DNA of 64,000 nucleotides from Candidatus Epulonipiscium sp. (GCA_012518255.1 JAAYSX010000093.1:1-64000), one strand, 5' to 3'. Counted from the first letter of the stretch, positions 51,167 to 63,156 are shown. Program-made: numbers and translations. The notes: a model not told the origin generated them from the letters alone.

Positions 51167-52105
51167 TTATTTTTTTGATGCATTTTCCTGTAAATTATCT
51201 AAAACCCGCTTGTTTAATTCTTCGGCTGCATTATATCCCATCTTTTTCTGCCTAAAGTTTATAGCAGCTGTTTCACATATAATTGCTATATTTCTACCTG
51301 GCCTAATTGGAATAGTGTGAGATACTACATCTATACCTAATATTTCTTCATACTTATTTCCTATACCCAGTCTGTCGTACTCTTTCTGCTGATCCCATAG
51401 TTCTAGGTTTATAATAAGATCTATATTTTGCATTTGTTTAACTGATCCTACACCAAAAATCTGCTTAATATCTACTATACCTATACCCCTCATCTCTATA
51501 AAATGGCGGATTACCTCTGGAGATGTTCCTAACAATGTGGCTGCCGATACTTTTTTAATTTCCACAACATCATCAGCTACCAGCCTATGGCCTCTACGTA
51601 TAAGTTCCAGTGCCGTTTCACTTTTACCTATTCCACTTTCTCCTTTTATAAGAACTCCTTCACCATATATATCAACTAGTACACCATGTACAGACTTTCT
51701 TTCAGCTAACTCTACATGTAGCCACCTATTTGCTTCTGCTATAAAGGATGATGTTACTTCTTCTGTATGAAAAACTGGGATTTGATTCTTGTTTGCAATT
51801 TTTACCAAGTCCGGGTATGGACCTAAAGACCTGCAGATTACAATACAGGGAATGCTAGTAAAACTTAGTAGTTTCCTAAAACGCTCTTCCCTCTCTGCCA
51901 GGCTCATGGTTTCTAGATAAGCATCTTCTACCTTACCTATTACCTGTAAACGTCCATCATCAAAATGATCAAAAAAGCCGGCTAATTGCAGGGCTGGGCG
52001 GTTAACATCTGACTGACTTATCTCCCTGCCCTCATATGATATTTCAGGGGTTAGATTTGTTAATTCAAACTTTTCTACCATCTTCTCTACACTTACTGTA
52101 TACAT
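51167..52105 (-). CDS. hprK: HPr kinase/phosphorylase
   Basis: This 312-residue HprK/P phosphorylates HPr on Ser46 and reverses it. The N-terminal domain runs to about 130. The catalytic domain has His140, P-loop GESGIGKSETALEL (155-168), HRLVADDVVEI with the catalytic aspartates, and the signature EMRGIGIVDIKQIFGVGSV. It normally drives carbon catabolite repression through CcpA. The only HPr in this window lacks Ser46, so its substrate must be another HPr or Crh. GGGAGG precedes the ATG. Confidence 0.96.
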   Translation of the reverse strand: MYTVSVEKMVEKFELTNLTPEISYEGREISQSDVNRPALQLAGFFDHFDDGRLQVIGKVEDAYLETMSLAEREERFRKLLSFTSIPCIVICRSLGPYPDLVKIANKNQIPVFHTEEVTSSFIAEANRWLHVELAERKSVHGVLVDIYGEGVLIKGESGIGKSETALELIRRGHRLVADDVVEIKKVSAATLLGTSPEVIRHFIEMRGIGIVDIKQIFGVGSVKQMQNIDLIINLELWDQQKEYDRLGIGNKYEEILGIDVVSHTIPIRPGRNIAIICETAAINFRQKKMGYNAAEELNKRVLDNLQENASKK

Positions 52106-52160
52106 AATATACCTCCCTATTATATAATCCTATTTTTTATAGTATACCACTTTTACAAAC

Positions 52161-53993
52161 TTAATGTTTATTAAAGAAATCATAGATATTTTGGGCAACC
52201 TTTTCTGGTATTTGTGGTGTCGCCTTAATTTCTTCAAGGGAGGCCTTTCTTAAATTCGCTACACTAGCAAAATGATTGATTAATATTTCTTTTCTTTTTT
52301 TGCCTACCCCAGGTATATCATCCATTACTGACCTTACCTGATCCCTCCCCATTAGCTTCCTATGGTAATCAATTGCAAACCTATGCGCCTCATCCTGTAT
52401 CCTTGTAATAAGGTTAAAACCTTCAGTACCTGGGCTAATAGGAAGTTCTTTATTCTTATATAATAATCCCCTTGTTCGGTGCCTATCATCCTTAACCATA
52501 CCGCAAATTGGAATAGATAAACCCAGATCATCTATTACCTCCTTAGCCGTTGAAACCTGGCCCTTACCACCATCTATTAGGATTAAATCTGGCATTTTAC
52601 TAAAGCTTGCCTCCTTATCTTCGTTTAATCTTATCAGTCTCCTTTCAAGTACTTCTTTCATACTTGCATAATCATCTGGCCCTATTACACTTTTTATCTT
52701 AAACTTACGATAATCACTTCGTTTAGGCCTACCATTTTCAAAAACAACCATGGAGCCTACTGATTGTACTCCTTGTGTATTTGAAATATCATAGGCTTCT
52801 ATACGAATAATATCCTTCTCTAATCCTATTATTTCTTTTATCTCCCTAAGTGCCCCCTTAGTTCTTATTTCTTCTTTCTTTAGTTGCTCTCCAAATTGGG
52901 CCAGTGTTATCTCTGCATTGTTCTTAGCAAGCTCTAATAAATTATGCTTACTTCCCTTAAGTGGCACCTTTAACTCTACCTTTAAACTCTTTTTCATAGT
53001 TAGCCACTCTTCCATTATCTTCTTATCCTCTATATCAGATTGGAGCAAAATTTCCTTAGGTATAAAGGCCGCATCTGCATAAAACTGGAGTAAAAAATCA
53101 TATATGAGCTGCTTTATTTCCGTATCAGCTGTTTCTTCTAGTAGAAAATGTTCCCTACCAACCAATTTCCCTGTTCTTACAAAATATACCTGTATTAAAC
53201 TATCATTTTCTGATCTAGCATAGGCAATTATATCTTGATCTTCCATAGAGCTACTTAAAACAGATTGTTTATGCTCAATATGCTTAATACTCCTTATCTG
53301 GTCCCTGAGTATAGCCGCCTTTTCAAAGTTCAAGTCATGGGAGGCTAGCTTCATTTCTTCCTCTAATATGCGAATAATTTTACTATATTTACCACTTAAA
53401 AAGGATAAGACTTCATCTACTTCTTTCCTATATTCCTCCTTGGAAATTTTACCTGCACAAGGTGCCTTGCACTGGCCAATATGATAGTTTAAGCATGGCC
53501 TTTTTTTACCTATATCTCTTGGCAATACCCTTCTACAAGTCCTAAGATGCCATGTTTTCTTTATAATTTCTATAAGTTCCCACATAGCCCCAACATCTGT
53601 ATAGGGCCCAAAATATTTTGCCTTGTCCTTTTTAATCTCTCTAACCACCCTTACCTTAGGAAAATCATCTTGAATATCCACCTTTATATAAGGATAATTT
53701 TTATCATCCTTTAGCCTAATATTATATTTTGGTGAATGTTTCTTTATTAAATTACTCTCCAGAATAAGGGCTTCAAGTTCTGAATCAGTAACTATATATT
53801 CAAAAGAACTGATATTTTCTACCATTCTTCTTACTTTAGCGGAGTGACCTTGCGATTTTTGGAAATACTGACTTACACGATTCTTTAAAACCTTCGCCTT
53901 TCCAACATAAATTATTTGATCTAAATCATTTTTCATTAGGTAAACCCCTGGTCTATGGGGCAATTTTTTTAATTCTTCCTTAATATCAAACAT
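52161..53993 (-). CDS. uvrC: UvrABC system protein C
   Basis: UvrC makes both incisions in nucleotide excision repair. The 610-residue protein has an N-terminal GIY-YIG nuclease (GVYLMKNDLDQIIYVGKAKVL), a cysteine patch, a UvrB-interacting UVR motif (about 200-235), an RNase H-like second nuclease with IEAYDISNTQG and PDLILIDGGKGQ, and C-terminal HhH motifs (IPGVGKKRKEIL). The ATG at 53993 follows GGAGGGG; the longer frame is not needed. It lies apart from uvrBA and is divergent from the stalk-domain gene. Confidence 0.97.
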   Translation of the reverse strand: MFDIKEELKKLPHRPGVYLMKNDLDQIIYVGKAKVLKNRVSQYFQKSQGHSAKVRRMVENISSFEYIVTDSELEALILESNLIKKHSPKYNIRLKDDKNYPYIKVDIQDDFPKVRVVREIKKDKAKYFGPYTDVGAMWELIEIIKKTWHLRTCRRVLPRDIGKKRPCLNYHIGQCKAPCAGKISKEEYRKEVDEVLSFLSGKYSKIIRILEEEMKLASHDLNFEKAAILRDQIRSIKHIEHKQSVLSSSMEDQDIIAYARSENDSLIQVYFVRTGKLVGREHFLLEETADTEIKQLIYDFLLQFYADAAFIPKEILLQSDIEDKKIMEEWLTMKKSLKVELKVPLKGSKHNLLELAKNNAEITLAQFGEQLKKEEIRTKGALREIKEIIGLEKDIIRIEAYDISNTQGVQSVGSMVVFENGRPKRSDYRKFKIKSVIGPDDYASMKEVLERRLIRLNEDKEASFSKMPDLILIDGGKGQVSTAKEVIDDLGLSIPICGMVKDDRHRTRGLLYKNKELPISPGTEGFNLITRIQDEAHRFAIDYHRKLMGRDQVRSVMDDIPGVGKKRKEILINHFASVANLRKASLEEIKATPQIPEKVAQNIYDFFNKH

Positions 53994-54096
53994 TATACCC
54001 CTCCATTCTTCCTTATGATGCCTTATTATATCCCTAATCTTACTATTAATCAAAAATACTTATTCTTACAATTGGTTTACATTTCCAGTATATTCA

Positions 54097-54125
54097 TTGA
54101 AAGATAGGTCTTCCTATATTATAAT
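54097..54125 (+). promoter_or_regulatory. Promoter of the stalk-domain gene
   Basis: TTGAAA (54097-54102), 17-nt spacer, TATAAT (54120-54125), 40 nt before the ATG. Confidence 0.7.
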
Positions 54126-54165
54126 TTATTTACACTAATGACTATAATATTTAGGAGGAGAAAGT

Positions 54166-55239
54166 ATGAATTTATTTAAAAAGAAGAAAATTGTAAGAAG
54201 AGCTTCTATTGTCCTTGCTGGCAGCCTACTACTAGGTACTGTTGTACAGGCTTCATCCCTCACCAAAAAAATAGATGCTACCTTTAAGAACATTAAGGTT
54301 TTTTCCAATAATCAACAGCAAACAATGGCACAGGAGCCATTTCTTTACAATAACAGTGTTTACTTACCTGTAAGAGCAGTTGCCGAATTAGTTGGTAAAA
54401 ATGTAGAGTGGGTAGGTAGTACAAACTCTGTTCATATTTCGGATAAAAGTGGTGGCTCATCTTCTACAGTAGAACAATTACAGGCCCAGCTTACTGCTAA
54501 AGAGTTTGAAGTAGCAAGATTAAATGCTGAATTATCTAAACTTAAGAGTGAGATGGAAGCGCTAAAAGAAGATGGAAAGGGTGGCCAATCATCTGGTAAT
54601 CTTAAGGAAACTCTTGATTACCTAGAAAAAGAATTTGGCAATGAATACTCTATCTATTGGGACTTCGATCTTACCGAAACTAGCTCCCGTATTAATGTAG
54701 AAGTTAGCTTTGACTCTAGATATGATGATAAGAGATGGGATAGCTTAAGCAAAAAACAAAGAGAAAATTTCTTTGAAGATATATGCCGTGAAATAAGATA
54801 TGACTTTAAGGATACTCCTATCAATGGTAAGGTGTTAGATAACCGCACAGATAAGGAAATAGCTAAATTCTCTTATTCAACTAGAAACTCATTTACTTAT
54901 ACAGATACTGGCTCAGTTTCTTTCTCAGCACTTGAAAGGGATCTTAAGAACTATATCAAAAAAATCGATGGTGCAGACCTTCCTATAGATGATATTGAAC
55001 TTAGTGGAACAGAAGATGATATTACATTTGTTGTGTATGTTGACTTATACAAGATAGCTGATGAAAAAAGTTTTAAAGATGCCATGAAAAATAACCATTC
55101 CAAGGTTAAAGGAACTATGGATGAAATACGTGATGAAATCCTAGATGATTACAGATACGCTTCAATCCAAGGATATATCGAAGATACCTATTCTGGTGAT
55201 ACAGTTGCAAGATATGATGGTAGAAGACTATATGACTAA
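54166..55239 (+). CDS. Secreted protein with copper amine oxidase-like stalk domain
   Basis: This encodes 357 residues. A basic N-terminus and hydrophobic signal (about 12-30, ending VVQA) lead to a stalk domain (EPFLYNNSVYLPVRAVAELVGKNVEW) like those named after the copper amine oxidase N-terminus. A coiled coil of about 40 residues follows (VEQLQAQLTAKEFEVARLNA...). The C-terminal region (about 145-357) has mixed alpha/beta pattern and no recognised family. It is probably cell-surface attached, with no enzyme motif. AGGAGG is upstream of the ATG. Confidence 0.8.
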   Translation: MNLFKKKKIVRRASIVLAGSLLLGTVVQASSLTKKIDATFKNIKVFSNNQQQTMAQEPFLYNNSVYLPVRAVAELVGKNVEWVGSTNSVHISDKSGGSSSTVEQLQAQLTAKEFEVARLNAELSKLKSEMEALKEDGKGGQSSGNLKETLDYLEKEFGNEYSIYWDFDLTETSSRINVEVSFDSRYDDKRWDSLSKKQRENFFEDICREIRYDFKDTPINGKVLDNRTDKEIAKFSYSTRNSFTYTDTGSVSFSALERDLKNYIKKIDGADLPIDDIELSGTEDDITFVVYVDLYKIADEKSFKDAMKNNHSKVKGTMDEIRDEILDDYRYASIQGYIEDTYSGDTVARYDGRRLYD

Positions 55240-55244
55240 TATTT

Positions 55245-55282
55245 AAAAAAGAAGGCTTCCTTTTATGGATGCCTTCTTTTTT
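55245..55282. terminator. Bidirectional terminator between the stalk-domain gene and uvrA
   Basis: AAAAAAGAAGGC and TCC pair with GGA and GCCTTCTTTTTT around one T-T mismatch. The uvrA stop codon lies in the loop region. Confidence 0.85.
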
Positions 55283-58106
55283 CTAGTTCTTTTTTAAGGA
55301 ATTTACCTGTATATGATTCCTTTACATTTATTATTTCTTCCGGACTTCCAACTGCTACTATCTCTCCTCCCTTATCCCCGCCTTCAGGACCCAAATCAAT
55401 AATATAATCCGAAGTTTTAATTACATCTAGATTATGCTCTATAATAACAACTGTGTTACCACCTTCTATAAGCCTCTGCAAGATTGCTATAAGCTTCTTA
55501 ACATCTGCAAAGTGCAACCCAGTAGTAGGCTCATCTAGAATATACATGGTTTTACTTGTACTTCTTTTGCTAAGTTCAGTTGCAAGCTTGACCCTTTGAG
55601 CCTCACCACCTGATAGGGTTGTCGATGGTTGTCCTAATCTTATATAACCTAAGCCTACATCATGTAGGGTTTCTAATCTCCTGTGGATTGCTGGTATGTT
55701 TTCAAAAAACATTAAGGCTTCCTCTACTGTCATATCTAGTACATCTGATATTGATTTACCTTTATACTTGACTTCTAAGGTTTCCCTGTTATATCTTTTT
55801 CCATCACATACCTCGCATGGCACATATACATCTGGTAGGAAGTGCATTTCTATCTTAAGCATTCCATCACCCTTACATGCCTCACATCTTCCACCACTTA
55901 CATTAAAGCTAAATCTACCTTTTTGATAACCCCGCATTTTAGATTCCTGGGTCTGGGCAAAAACTTCTCTTATATGGTCAAATATACCTGTATAGGTTAC
56001 TGGATTAGACCTAGGCGTACGGCCTATAGGTGACTGATCAATACTAATCACCTTATCTAAGTTCTCCATTCCTTCTATATCCTTATGTGCCCCTGGTTTA
56101 ACCTTAGCCCTTTGTAAATCTCTTGATAGACGTTTTACTAGTATCTCATTTATTAAGGAGCTTTTTCCTGACCCTGACACCCCTGTTATACAGGTCATGG
56201 TACCTAGGGGTATGGATGCTGTTATATTTTTTAGGTTATTTTCCTTTGCACCCTTTATAGTTATCCATTTACCATTTCCTTGTCTTCTTTCTGATAAGAT
56301 GGGTATTTCTTTTCTTCCGCCCAAGTAAGCCCCTGTTTCAGAACTTTCACAAGCTATTATTTCTTCTACTGGCCCTGATGCAATTACTTGTCCACCGTGC
56401 TCTCCAGCCCCAGGCCCTATATCAACAATCCAGTCTGCTGCCCACATAGTATCCTCATCATGTTCAACTACTATAAGTGTGTTCCCTAAATCCTTAAGCC
56501 TTGCAAGTGTTGTAAGTAACCTAGCATTATCCCTTTGGTGAAGGCCTATACTTGGCTCATCTAATATATATATAACTCCTACTAAACCTGATCCTATTTG
56601 TGTTGCTAGCCTTATTCTCTGAGCCTCTCCGCCTGATAGGGTTCCTGCTGATCTAGATAGGGTTAGATAATCAAGGCCTACATCTACAAGAAAGCCTATT
56701 CGTTCATTAATCTCCTTTAATATCTGGGATCCTATTTGTAACTGCCTTTTATTAAGCTCAATATTTTCAAAAAACTCTTGTACATCTCCTATAGGCATTT
56801 CAGTAACCTCATGGATATTAGTATTGCCAACTGTCACCGCAAGAGCTTCAGGATTTAATCTAGCCCCCTTACAGGCCGGACAAGGTGTTTCTGTCATTAA
56901 GTCCTCATAATTCTGCTTCATATATTCTGAAGATGTCTCACTATATCTACGTTCAACATCTGCTATAACACCTTCAAAGGCATATTCATACTCCCTGGTT
57001 CCATATCTACCACTAAAGATAAACTTTACCTTTTCTCCCTTACTTCCATATAAAATCATATTCTGTATTTTTTTAGGTAAATCCCTAAAAGGGGTTTCCA
57101 TATCAAACTTGTACTTTTCCATTAATGCCTGAAACAAGGCATAGGCATAGCTATCCGGGCTATCTATAGATCCCCAGCCTGGCGCCGCTATTGCCCCTTC
57201 TGATAAGGATAAGGATGGGTTAGGCACAACTAATTCTGGATCTATTTTAGTCATATTACCTAGTCCTGTACATGTTGAACATGCCCCAAAAGGATTGTTG
57301 AACGAAAATGTTCTTGGTTCAATTTCATCTATACTAATATTGCAATCAGCACAGGCAAAGCTTTGGCTAAAATTCATCTCTTCCCCATCAATTACATCTA
57401 CAACTAGTAAGCCACCTGTTAATTCCATAATAGTTTCTATGGAATCAGTAAGCCTTTTTTCTACCCCCTCCCTTATAATAAGCCTATCTACCACTATCTC
57501 AATATTGTGTTTCTTATTTTTATCAAGTTCTATGGTCTCATCTGTTAGGTCATAGATTTCGTTGTTTATGCGTACCCTTATATATCCGTCCTTAATGGCA
57601 TTTTCTATTACTTTTTCATGCCTTCCTTTACGGCCCCTTACAACTGGTGCTAGAAGCTGAATTCTAGTGCGCTCTTCTAATTCCATAATATTATCTACAA
57701 TCTGATCTATAGTTTGTTTCTTAATTTCCTTACCACACTTAGGGCAGTGAGGTATACCTACTCTTGCATATAATAATCTTAAGTAATCATAAATCTCTGT
57801 TACCGTGCCCACTGTAGAACGTGGATTCCTGCTAGTAGTCTTTTGATCAATAGAAATAGCTGGTGATAAACCTTCTATATGATCTACATCTGGTTTATCC
57901 ATTTGCCCTAAGAATTGCCTAGCATAGGATGATAAGGATTCTACATAGCGCCTCTGGCCTTCTGCATATATAGTATCAAAGGCTAAGGAGGATTTCCCTG
58001 ATCCACTTAGCCCGGTAAACACAATAAACTGGCCACGGTCTAGCTCTAGATCTATATTATCAAGATTATTTTCTCTTGCTCCTTTAATAACTATTTTATT
58101 TTTCAT
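55263..58106 (-). CDS. uvrA: UvrABC system protein A
   Basis: UvrA is the DNA-damage-sensing ABC ATPase. The 947-residue protein has two Walker A sites ([18 protein letters not shown] and [17 protein letters not shown]), two ABC signatures ([18 protein letters not shown] and [18 protein letters not shown]), and zinc modules with [18 protein letters not shown] and [20 protein letters not shown]. The ATG overlaps the uvrB stop by 1 nt, so the two are translationally coupled. Confidence 0.98.
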   Translation of the reverse strand: MKNKIVIKGARENNLDNIDLELDRGQFIVFTGLSGSGKSSLAFDTIYAEGQRRYVESLSSYARQFLGQMDKPDVDHIEGLSPAISIDQKTTSRNPRSTVGTVTEIYDYLRLLYARVGIPHCPKCGKEIKKQTIDQIVDNIMELEERTRIQLLAPVVRGRKGRHEKVIENAIKDGYIRVRINNEIYDLTDETIELDKNKKHNIEIVVDRLIIREGVEKRLTDSIETIMELTGGLLVVDVIDGEEMNFSQSFACADCNISIDEIEPRTFSFNNPFGACSTCTGLGNMTKIDPELVVPNPSLSLSEGAIAAPGWGSIDSPDSYAYALFQALMEKYKFDMETPFRDLPKKIQNMILYGSKGEKVKFIFSGRYGTREYEYAFEGVIADVERRYSETSSEYMKQNYEDLMTETPCPACKGARLNPEALAVTVGNTNIHEVTEMPIGDVQEFFENIELNKRQLQIGSQILKEINERIGFLVDVGLDYLTLSRSAGTLSGGEAQRIRLATQIGSGLVGVIYILDEPSIGLHQRDNARLLTTLARLKDLGNTLIVVEHDEDTMWAADWIVDIGPGAGEHGGQVIASGPVEEIIACESSETGAYLGGRKEIPILSERRQGNGKWITIKGAKENNLKNITASIPLGTMTCITGVSGSGKSSLINEILVKRLSRDLQRAKVKPGAHKDIEGMENLDKVISIDQSPIGRTPRSNPVTYTGIFDHIREVFAQTQESKMRGYQKGRFSFNVSGGRCEACKGDGMLKIEMHFLPDVYVPCEVCDGKRYNRETLEVKYKGKSISDVLDMTVEEALMFFENIPAIHRRLETLHDVGLGYIRLGQPSTTLSGGEAQRVKLATELSKRSTSKTMYILDEPTTGLHFADVKKLIAILQRLIEGGNTVVIIEHNLDVIKTSDYIIDLGPEGGDKGGEIVAVGSPEEIINVKESYTGKFLKKELEKRRHP

Positions 58107-60100
58107 TAACTGTCTCCCATTTTAGCCAGTTGCTGCTTAAGTTCTTGCAACTGGTCTCTAATTTTGGCAGCATTTTCAAACTGCAGTTCATCTGCCGCCT
58201 TTCTCATTTCTTTTGTCATTTTCTTAATTAACTTATCTATTTCTTTCTTACTCATAGATTCAGGATCTTTTTTTGCAAAATAGTCTTCTGCTTCTTCCGC
58301 AGCTTTAGTTGCCACAATTAAATCCCTTATCTCTTTTACTATAGTCTTTGGTGTAATTCCGTGCTTTTTATTATACTGGGTCTGTATTTCCCTACGTCTA
58401 TTTGTTTCTGAAATTGTTTTTTCCATGGAGTTGGTTATTGTATCTGCATACATAATAACCTCCCCTTTAGAATTTCTTGCAGCCCTTCCAACTGTCTGCA
58501 TTAGTGCTGTTTCTGACCTTAAAAAACCTTCCTTGTCAGCATCCAATATTGCAACCAATGATACTTCTGGCATATCCAGCCCTTCCCTAAGTAGGTTTAT
58601 TCCAACCAAGACATCAAAAACTCCCAGCCTAAGATCCCTAATAATCTCTACCCTATCTAATGTTTCCACATCTGAATGTAGGTATTTAACCTTTATCCCC
58701 ATTTCTTTAAGATAATCTGTTAAATCCTCTGACATACGCTTGGTTAGGGTGGTTATAAGAACCTTTTCATCAAGTTCTATTCTTTTATTAATTTCATTTA
58801 TTAGGTCATCTATCTGTCCCTTTATGGGTCTAACTTCTATCTTAGGATCTAGTAGACCTGTTGGCCTAATTAATTGTTCAGATATTACTTCTGAATGCTC
58901 AAGCTCATACTGGGCAGGTGTTGCAGATACAAATAGGGCTTGATTAATCTTGCCCTCAAATTCATCAAACATAAGTGGCCTGTTATCAAGGGCTGATGGC
59001 AGTCTAAATCCATGGTCTACAAGGACTGACTTTCTTGCCTTATCTCCATTATACATAGCCCTAACCTGGGGCAGGGTCATATGGGATTCATCTATCATCA
59101 ACAAGAAGTCATCTGGAAAATAATCAATTAGGGTAAAGGGCGTACTCCCTTCTTCCCTCCCTGATAAATGCCTTGAATAGTTTTCAATGCCCGAACAGTA
59201 ACCAACTTCCCTCATCATCTCTATATCGAAATTAGTCCTTTGGGCAAGCCTTTGTAGTTCAAGTAGTTTATCTTCTGCTTTAAGCTCTTCTAGTCTTTCT
59301 TGAAGCTCAATATCAATTGATTGTATAGCTAGTTCCATTTTTTCTGGTGATATAGAATAGTGTGAGGCCGGGAATATGGATACATGCTCCCTTATACCAA
59401 GAACCTGGCCTGTTAAAGTGTCTATTTCTGATATCCTATCAATTTCATCCCCAAAAAACTCTACCCTAATGGCATGATCTGACTGGTTTGCTGGTATAAT
59501 TTCTACTACATCTCCCCTTACCCTAAAGGTAGCCCTTACAAAGTCTATATCATTACGTGTATACTGTATCATTATTAATTTCTTTAAAACATCATCCCTA
59601 TCAATATTCATACCTGTCCTTAGGGATAGCACTTGATTATCGTAATCTATTGGGTCACCTAATCCATATATGGCTGAAACGCTGGCCACAATTATTACAT
59701 CTCTACGTTCAGCTAGGGATGCTGTTGCCGAGTGACGAAGCTTGTCAATTTCCTCATTTACTGAGGCATCCTTTTCTATATAAGTATCTGTATGTGCTAC
59801 ATATGCCTCAGGCTGATAATAATCATAGTATGATACAAAGTATTCCACTGCATTTTCTGGGAAAAACTCCTTAAACTCACTATATAACTGGGCTGCTAAA
59901 GTTTTATTATGGGCTATTATTAGGGTTGGCTTTTGGGTTTTTTCTATTATATTTGCCATAGAAAAGGTTTTACCTGAACCTGTTACACCAAGTAGTGTTT
60001 GGTATCTATTATTAGCATTAATACTTTCAACCAATCCTTTGATGGCCTTAGGCTGATCTCCTGTTGGTTTATATTCTGATACTATCTTAAATTTATTCAT
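58106..60100 (-). CDS. uvrB: UvrABC system protein B
   Basis: UvrB is the helicase-like damage-verification subunit. The 664-residue protein has Walker [18 protein letters not shown], the beta-hairpin region [21 protein letters not shown], helicase motifs up to [19 protein letters not shown], and the C-terminal UVR motif that binds UvrC. The ATG at 60100 follows GGGGAT. It is the first gene of uvrB-uvrA, about 100 nt after prfA's terminator. Confidence 0.98.
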   Translation of the reverse strand: MNKFKIVSEYKPTGDQPKAIKGLVESINANNRYQTLLGVTGSGKTFSMANIIEKTQKPTLIIAHNKTLAAQLYSEFKEFFPENAVEYFVSYYDYYQPEAYVAHTDTYIEKDASVNEEIDKLRHSATASLAERRDVIIVASVSAIYGLGDPIDYDNQVLSLRTGMNIDRDDVLKKLIMIQYTRNDIDFVRATFRVRGDVVEIIPANQSDHAIRVEFFGDEIDRISEIDTLTGQVLGIREHVSIFPASHYSISPEKMELAIQSIDIELQERLEELKAEDKLLELQRLAQRTNFDIEMMREVGYCSGIENYSRHLSGREEGSTPFTLIDYFPDDFLLMIDESHMTLPQVRAMYNGDKARKSVLVDHGFRLPSALDNRPLMFDEFEGKINQALFVSATPAQYELEHSEVISEQLIRPTGLLDPKIEVRPIKGQIDDLINEINKRIELDEKVLITTLTKRMSEDLTDYLKEMGIKVKYLHSDVETLDRVEIIRDLRLGVFDVLVGINLLREGLDMPEVSLVAILDADKEGFLRSETALMQTVGRAARNSKGEVIMYADTITNSMEKTISETNRRREIQTQYNKKHGITPKTIVKEIRDLIVATKAAEEAEDYFAKKDPESMSKKEIDKLIKKMTKEMRKAADELQFENAAKIRDQLQELKQQLAKMGDS

Positions 60101-60144
60101 AGCATATCCCCAATCCATTTCTATATTGCTTTAAAATAAATTCT

Positions 60145-60192
60145 AAAATGCAACCTAGTAATCATTATAAATTAATAATTAAGAGGTTGCAT
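60145..60192 (-). terminator. prfA terminator
   Basis: On the minus strand ATGCAACCT (60184-60192) pairs with AGGTTGCAT (60148-60156), followed by TTT, with a large AT-rich loop; 13 nt after the prfA stop. Confidence 0.65.
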
Positions 60193-60204
60193 CTATTAAG
60201 TTTC

Positions 60205-61278
60205 TTATCTGGCTGCAGATTCTTGCAGCTTTTCTGTTTGCTCTATGGTAGTGAGCGTTTCAATAAATTCTTCTATATCTCCATCCAAAATTCCGTCAAG
60301 TCTGTGAAGTGTTAATCCAATCCTATGGTCTGTAACACGCCCCTGGGGGAAGTTATAGGTACGTATACGTTCACTCCTATCCCCTGTCCCTACTTGACTC
60401 CTCTTTTCTGCTGCAAGTTCTGCTTGCTGTTCAGATTGTTTAAGTTCATATAATCTTGCGCGTAGGACCTTAAATGCCTTATCCTTATTTTTATGCTGGG
60501 ATTTCTCATCCTGGCAGGATATTACAAGTCCAGTGGGCTCATGAGTAAGTCTAACTGCTGAGTCCGTTGTGTTAACTGATTGCCCACCATTACCTGATGA
60601 ACGGAACACATCTACCCTTACATCATTCATATCAATTTCTATATCTACATCTTCTGCCTCTGGTAATACTGCAACAGTTACAGTTGATGTATGAATACGG
60701 CCTCCTGATTCAGTAGTTGGGATTCTTTGCACCCTATGCACTCCACTCTCATACTTTAACTTAGAGTATGCACCTTCACCCTGTATCATAAAAATTGCTT
60801 CTTTGAACCCACCTATACCGCTTTCATTAAGGGACATAGTTTCTACATTCCAGTTTTGTCTTTCTGCATATCTGGAATACATACGGAAAAGGTCTGCAGC
60901 AAAAAGTGCTGCTTCATCTCCACCTGCTCCTCCCCTAATTTCCACAATAACATTCTTATCATCATTAGGATCCTTAGGTATTAATAGTACCCTAAGCTCT
61001 TCTTCTAATTTTTCAACACTATCTTTATTGGCTGCTAGTTCTTCCTTAACTAACTCTTCAAATTCCTCATCCAAGCTATCCTCTAGCATTTCCATAGCCT
61101 CTTCAATTTCTGTGACTGTGTTTTTATATTCCTTGTATTTTTCTATAATAGGTGTTAGGTCACTATGCTCCTTCATTAGCTGTCTCCAAACATCCTGGTT
61201 TGCAATAACATCTGGATCACTAATCTGTTTTGCAATATCATTATACTTCTCAATTAACTCATCCATCTGCCCAAACAT
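60205..61278 (-). CDS. prfA: Peptide chain release factor 1
   Basis: RF1 releases the peptide at UAA and UAG. The 357-residue protein has the codon-recognition region ([21 protein letters not shown], containing the P-x-T-type tripeptide PTT) and the catalytic GGQ in [19 protein letters not shown]. It is methylated on the GGQ glutamine by PrmC, encoded 15 nt upstream. GAGGTG precedes the ATG. Confidence 0.97.
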   Translation of the reverse strand: MFGQMDELIEKYNDIAKQISDPDVIANQDVWRQLMKEHSDLTPIIEKYKEYKNTVTEIEEAMEMLEDSLDEEFEELVKEELAANKDSVEKLEEELRVLLIPKDPNDDKNVIVEIRGGAGGDEAALFAADLFRMYSRYAERQNWNVETMSLNESGIGGFKEAIFMIQGEGAYSKLKYESGVHRVQRIPTTESGGRIHTSTVTVAVLPEAEDVDIEIDMNDVRVDVFRSSGNGGQSVNTTDSAVRLTHEPTGLVISCQDEKSQHKNKDKAFKVLRARLYELKQSEQQAELAAEKRSQVGTGDRSERIRTYNFPQGRVTDHRIGLTLHRLDGILDGDIEEFIETLTTIEQTEKLQESAAR

Positions 61279-61293
61279 ATTTTCACCTCGTTA

Positions 61294-62169
61294 CTACTCA
61301 TTTAACATACCTTTAAATCTTCCTAGAACTACCCTATCTCTGCCCGCCAAATCCTTTATCTGCCTTATATTTGTGAAACCGTTTCTATCCATAATATTAT
61401 AGACATCCTTGCTTTGATCGTGTCCTATTTCATAGGCTAACATTCCATTTTCTATAAGGTGTTCTTTGGATTGTCTTGTAATCTTCCTATAAAAATCCAA
61501 ACCATCCCGGCCACCATCTAAAGCTAAATTAGGTTCATGCTTCCTAACTTCATAATCTAGCTCCATGCAATCTTGTGTTCTAATATAGGGCGGATTTGAT
61601 ACTATTAAATCTATTTTTTTATCACTTATATAATTTGTTAAAAGATCACCCTGAATCCATTTTATACGGTCCTCAACTTGATTAATCTTAGCATTTTTCC
61701 TTGCAACCTCTAGTGCATTTGCTGATATATCTATAGCTGTAATTTCACTATAGGGCAAGAATTTAGCAAGGCTAACACTAATGCAACCAGAACCTGTTCC
61801 TATTTCTATAATATTCCTAAAAGGCGTTTCCCTTGACTTGTCTATTATAGCTTCTATTAAGGTTTCTGTATCCTGCCTTGGGATTAAGACATTAGAATCT
61901 ACATAAAAGGGAAATCCCATAAACTCCTGCTCCCTTGTAATATATTGTAAGGGAATGCCTTGGCATCTTTTGCTAATATAATCCCAATATGTCTCCTCAT
62001 CTTCCCTAGCTACCTTATTATTAGCCTTTAAGATTCTTTCTAATTTAGTATATCCCAAAACATTAAGTGCTAATAGTTCTGCTTCAATCTTAAAATTAGC
62101 CTTATTGCATTCTTCTAGTCTCTTACTGCCTTCTTCAATCATTTCATGCACTGTGACTAACTTGCCCAT
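61294..62169 (-). CDS. prmC: Release factor glutamine methyltransferase
   Basis: PrmC methylates the glutamine of the GGQ motif in release factors. The 291-residue protein has SAM motif I IIEIGTGSGCISVSLA, the catalytic NPPY in DLIVSNPPYIRTQD, and the N-terminal RF-binding helical domain. The start at 62169, after AAGGAAG, overlaps the end of the DUF1385 gene by 26 nt. It sits directly upstream of its substrate's gene prfA. Confidence 0.96.
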   Translation of the reverse strand: MGKLVTVHEMIEEGSKRLEECNKANFKIEAELLALNVLGYTKLERILKANNKVAREDEETYWDYISKRCQGIPLQYITREQEFMGFPFYVDSNVLIPRQDTETLIEAIIDKSRETPFRNIIEIGTGSGCISVSLAKFLPYSEITAIDISANALEVARKNAKINQVEDRIKWIQGDLLTNYISDKKIDLIVSNPPYIRTQDCMELDYEVRKHEPNLALDGGRDGLDFYRKITRQSKEHLIENGMLAYEIGHDQSKDVYNIMDRNGFTNIRQIKDLAGRDRVVLGRFKGMLNE

Positions 62170-63115
62170 CAGAAACTTCTTCCTTTTCTAATCCATATTC
62201 TAATACGCCTTTTACTGCTACAATAGCAACTTCTAGCTGCTCATCATCAGGTTCCCTAGTTGTAAACTTCTTCTGCAACCACATACCTGGCTTACTAAAT
62301 AGCTGGGCTAATTTACTATCCTCATCAATTCTAGCCCAGCGAATAAATTCATATGATATACCTGCAATAACAGGCACCATTGCTATTCTTATAAGGGTTC
62401 TTTGCCACAGTATCTGTGTAGTAAAAACACTAAATACCAGAATACTTACTACCATTATAACAAAAAGGAAGCTGGTTCCACAACTTTTATGAAGCCTACT
62501 GCATTCCCTTACATTTTCTATAGTTAATTCTTTGCCAGAATCTAGGCAATTAATAGTCTTATGCTCTGCACCATGATATTCAAATGTCCGTTCAATATCT
62601 TCCATCTTAGAAATTAAGGTCATATATCCTAGGAATATTATTATTCTAATAACACCCTCTGCAAAATTCTGTAAAAGAGAGGTTGGCAAAATGCCCTTGA
62701 TAAAACGGCTAAGCCACATGGGTAATACCATAAAAATGCCAATAGCCAATATAAATGATATTGCCATAGTAATTGAAATAATAATTTTATCTGCCTTATT
62801 ACCAAATGTATTAGTTATCCATTCTTCAAATTTCGAGGGTTCTTCTTCAAATTCTTCTCCAAACATTTCTGCTGAATAGGTAAGGGTCTGCAAACCTGTA
62901 ACAAAGGATTCTACAAAGACTACAACTCCCCTTACTATTGGTAGCCTAAAGAATTTAACTTTATTTAAAACACTGCTTGATGGTTTTGAATCAGTTACAA
63001 TTTCACCTGTCTCCTTGCGCACGGCTACAGTATAGGATTCCGGCCCCTTCATCATAACGCCTTCAAGGACAGCTTGCCCACCTATACTATTCTTCTTTAT
63101 TTTATTAGATTCCAT
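62144..63115 (-). CDS. DUF1385 membrane protein
   Basis: This is a 323-residue protein of the DUF1385 (YqhQ-like) family. It opens with IGGQAVLEGVMMKGPESYTVAVR. Several membrane helices follow (about 55-75, 105-130, 140-165, 205-230), with a conserved block FEYHGAEHKTINCLDSGKELT and SRLHKSCGTSFLFVIM. The histidines and cysteines suggest a metal site; biochemical function is unknown. It is very often found between rpmE and prmC/prfA in Clostridia, as here. AAGGGGTG precedes the ATG. Confidence 0.92.
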   Translation of the reverse strand: MESNKIKKNSIGGQAVLEGVMMKGPESYTVAVRKETGEIVTDSKPSSSVLNKVKFFRLPIVRGVVVFVESFVTGLQTLTYSAEMFGEEFEEEPSKFEEWITNTFGNKADKIIISITMAISFILAIGIFMVLPMWLSRFIKGILPTSLLQNFAEGVIRIIIFLGYMTLISKMEDIERTFEYHGAEHKTINCLDSGKELTIENVRECSRLHKSCGTSFLFVIMVVSILVFSVFTTQILWQRTLIRIAMVPVIAGISYEFIRWARIDEDSKLAQLFSKPGMWLQKKFTTREPDDEQLEVAIVAVKGVLEYGLEKEEVSDGQVSHSA

Positions 63116-63156
63116 ATTTTCACCCCTTGCTTACACTAATATAAGTGCATATAAAA

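Noticed and set aside
60803..61402. 199-residue serine-rich frame on the plus strand
   Set aside because: It is antisense to prfA and prmC, with a low-complexity Ser/Ile/Leu composition typical of shadows of AT-rich genes.
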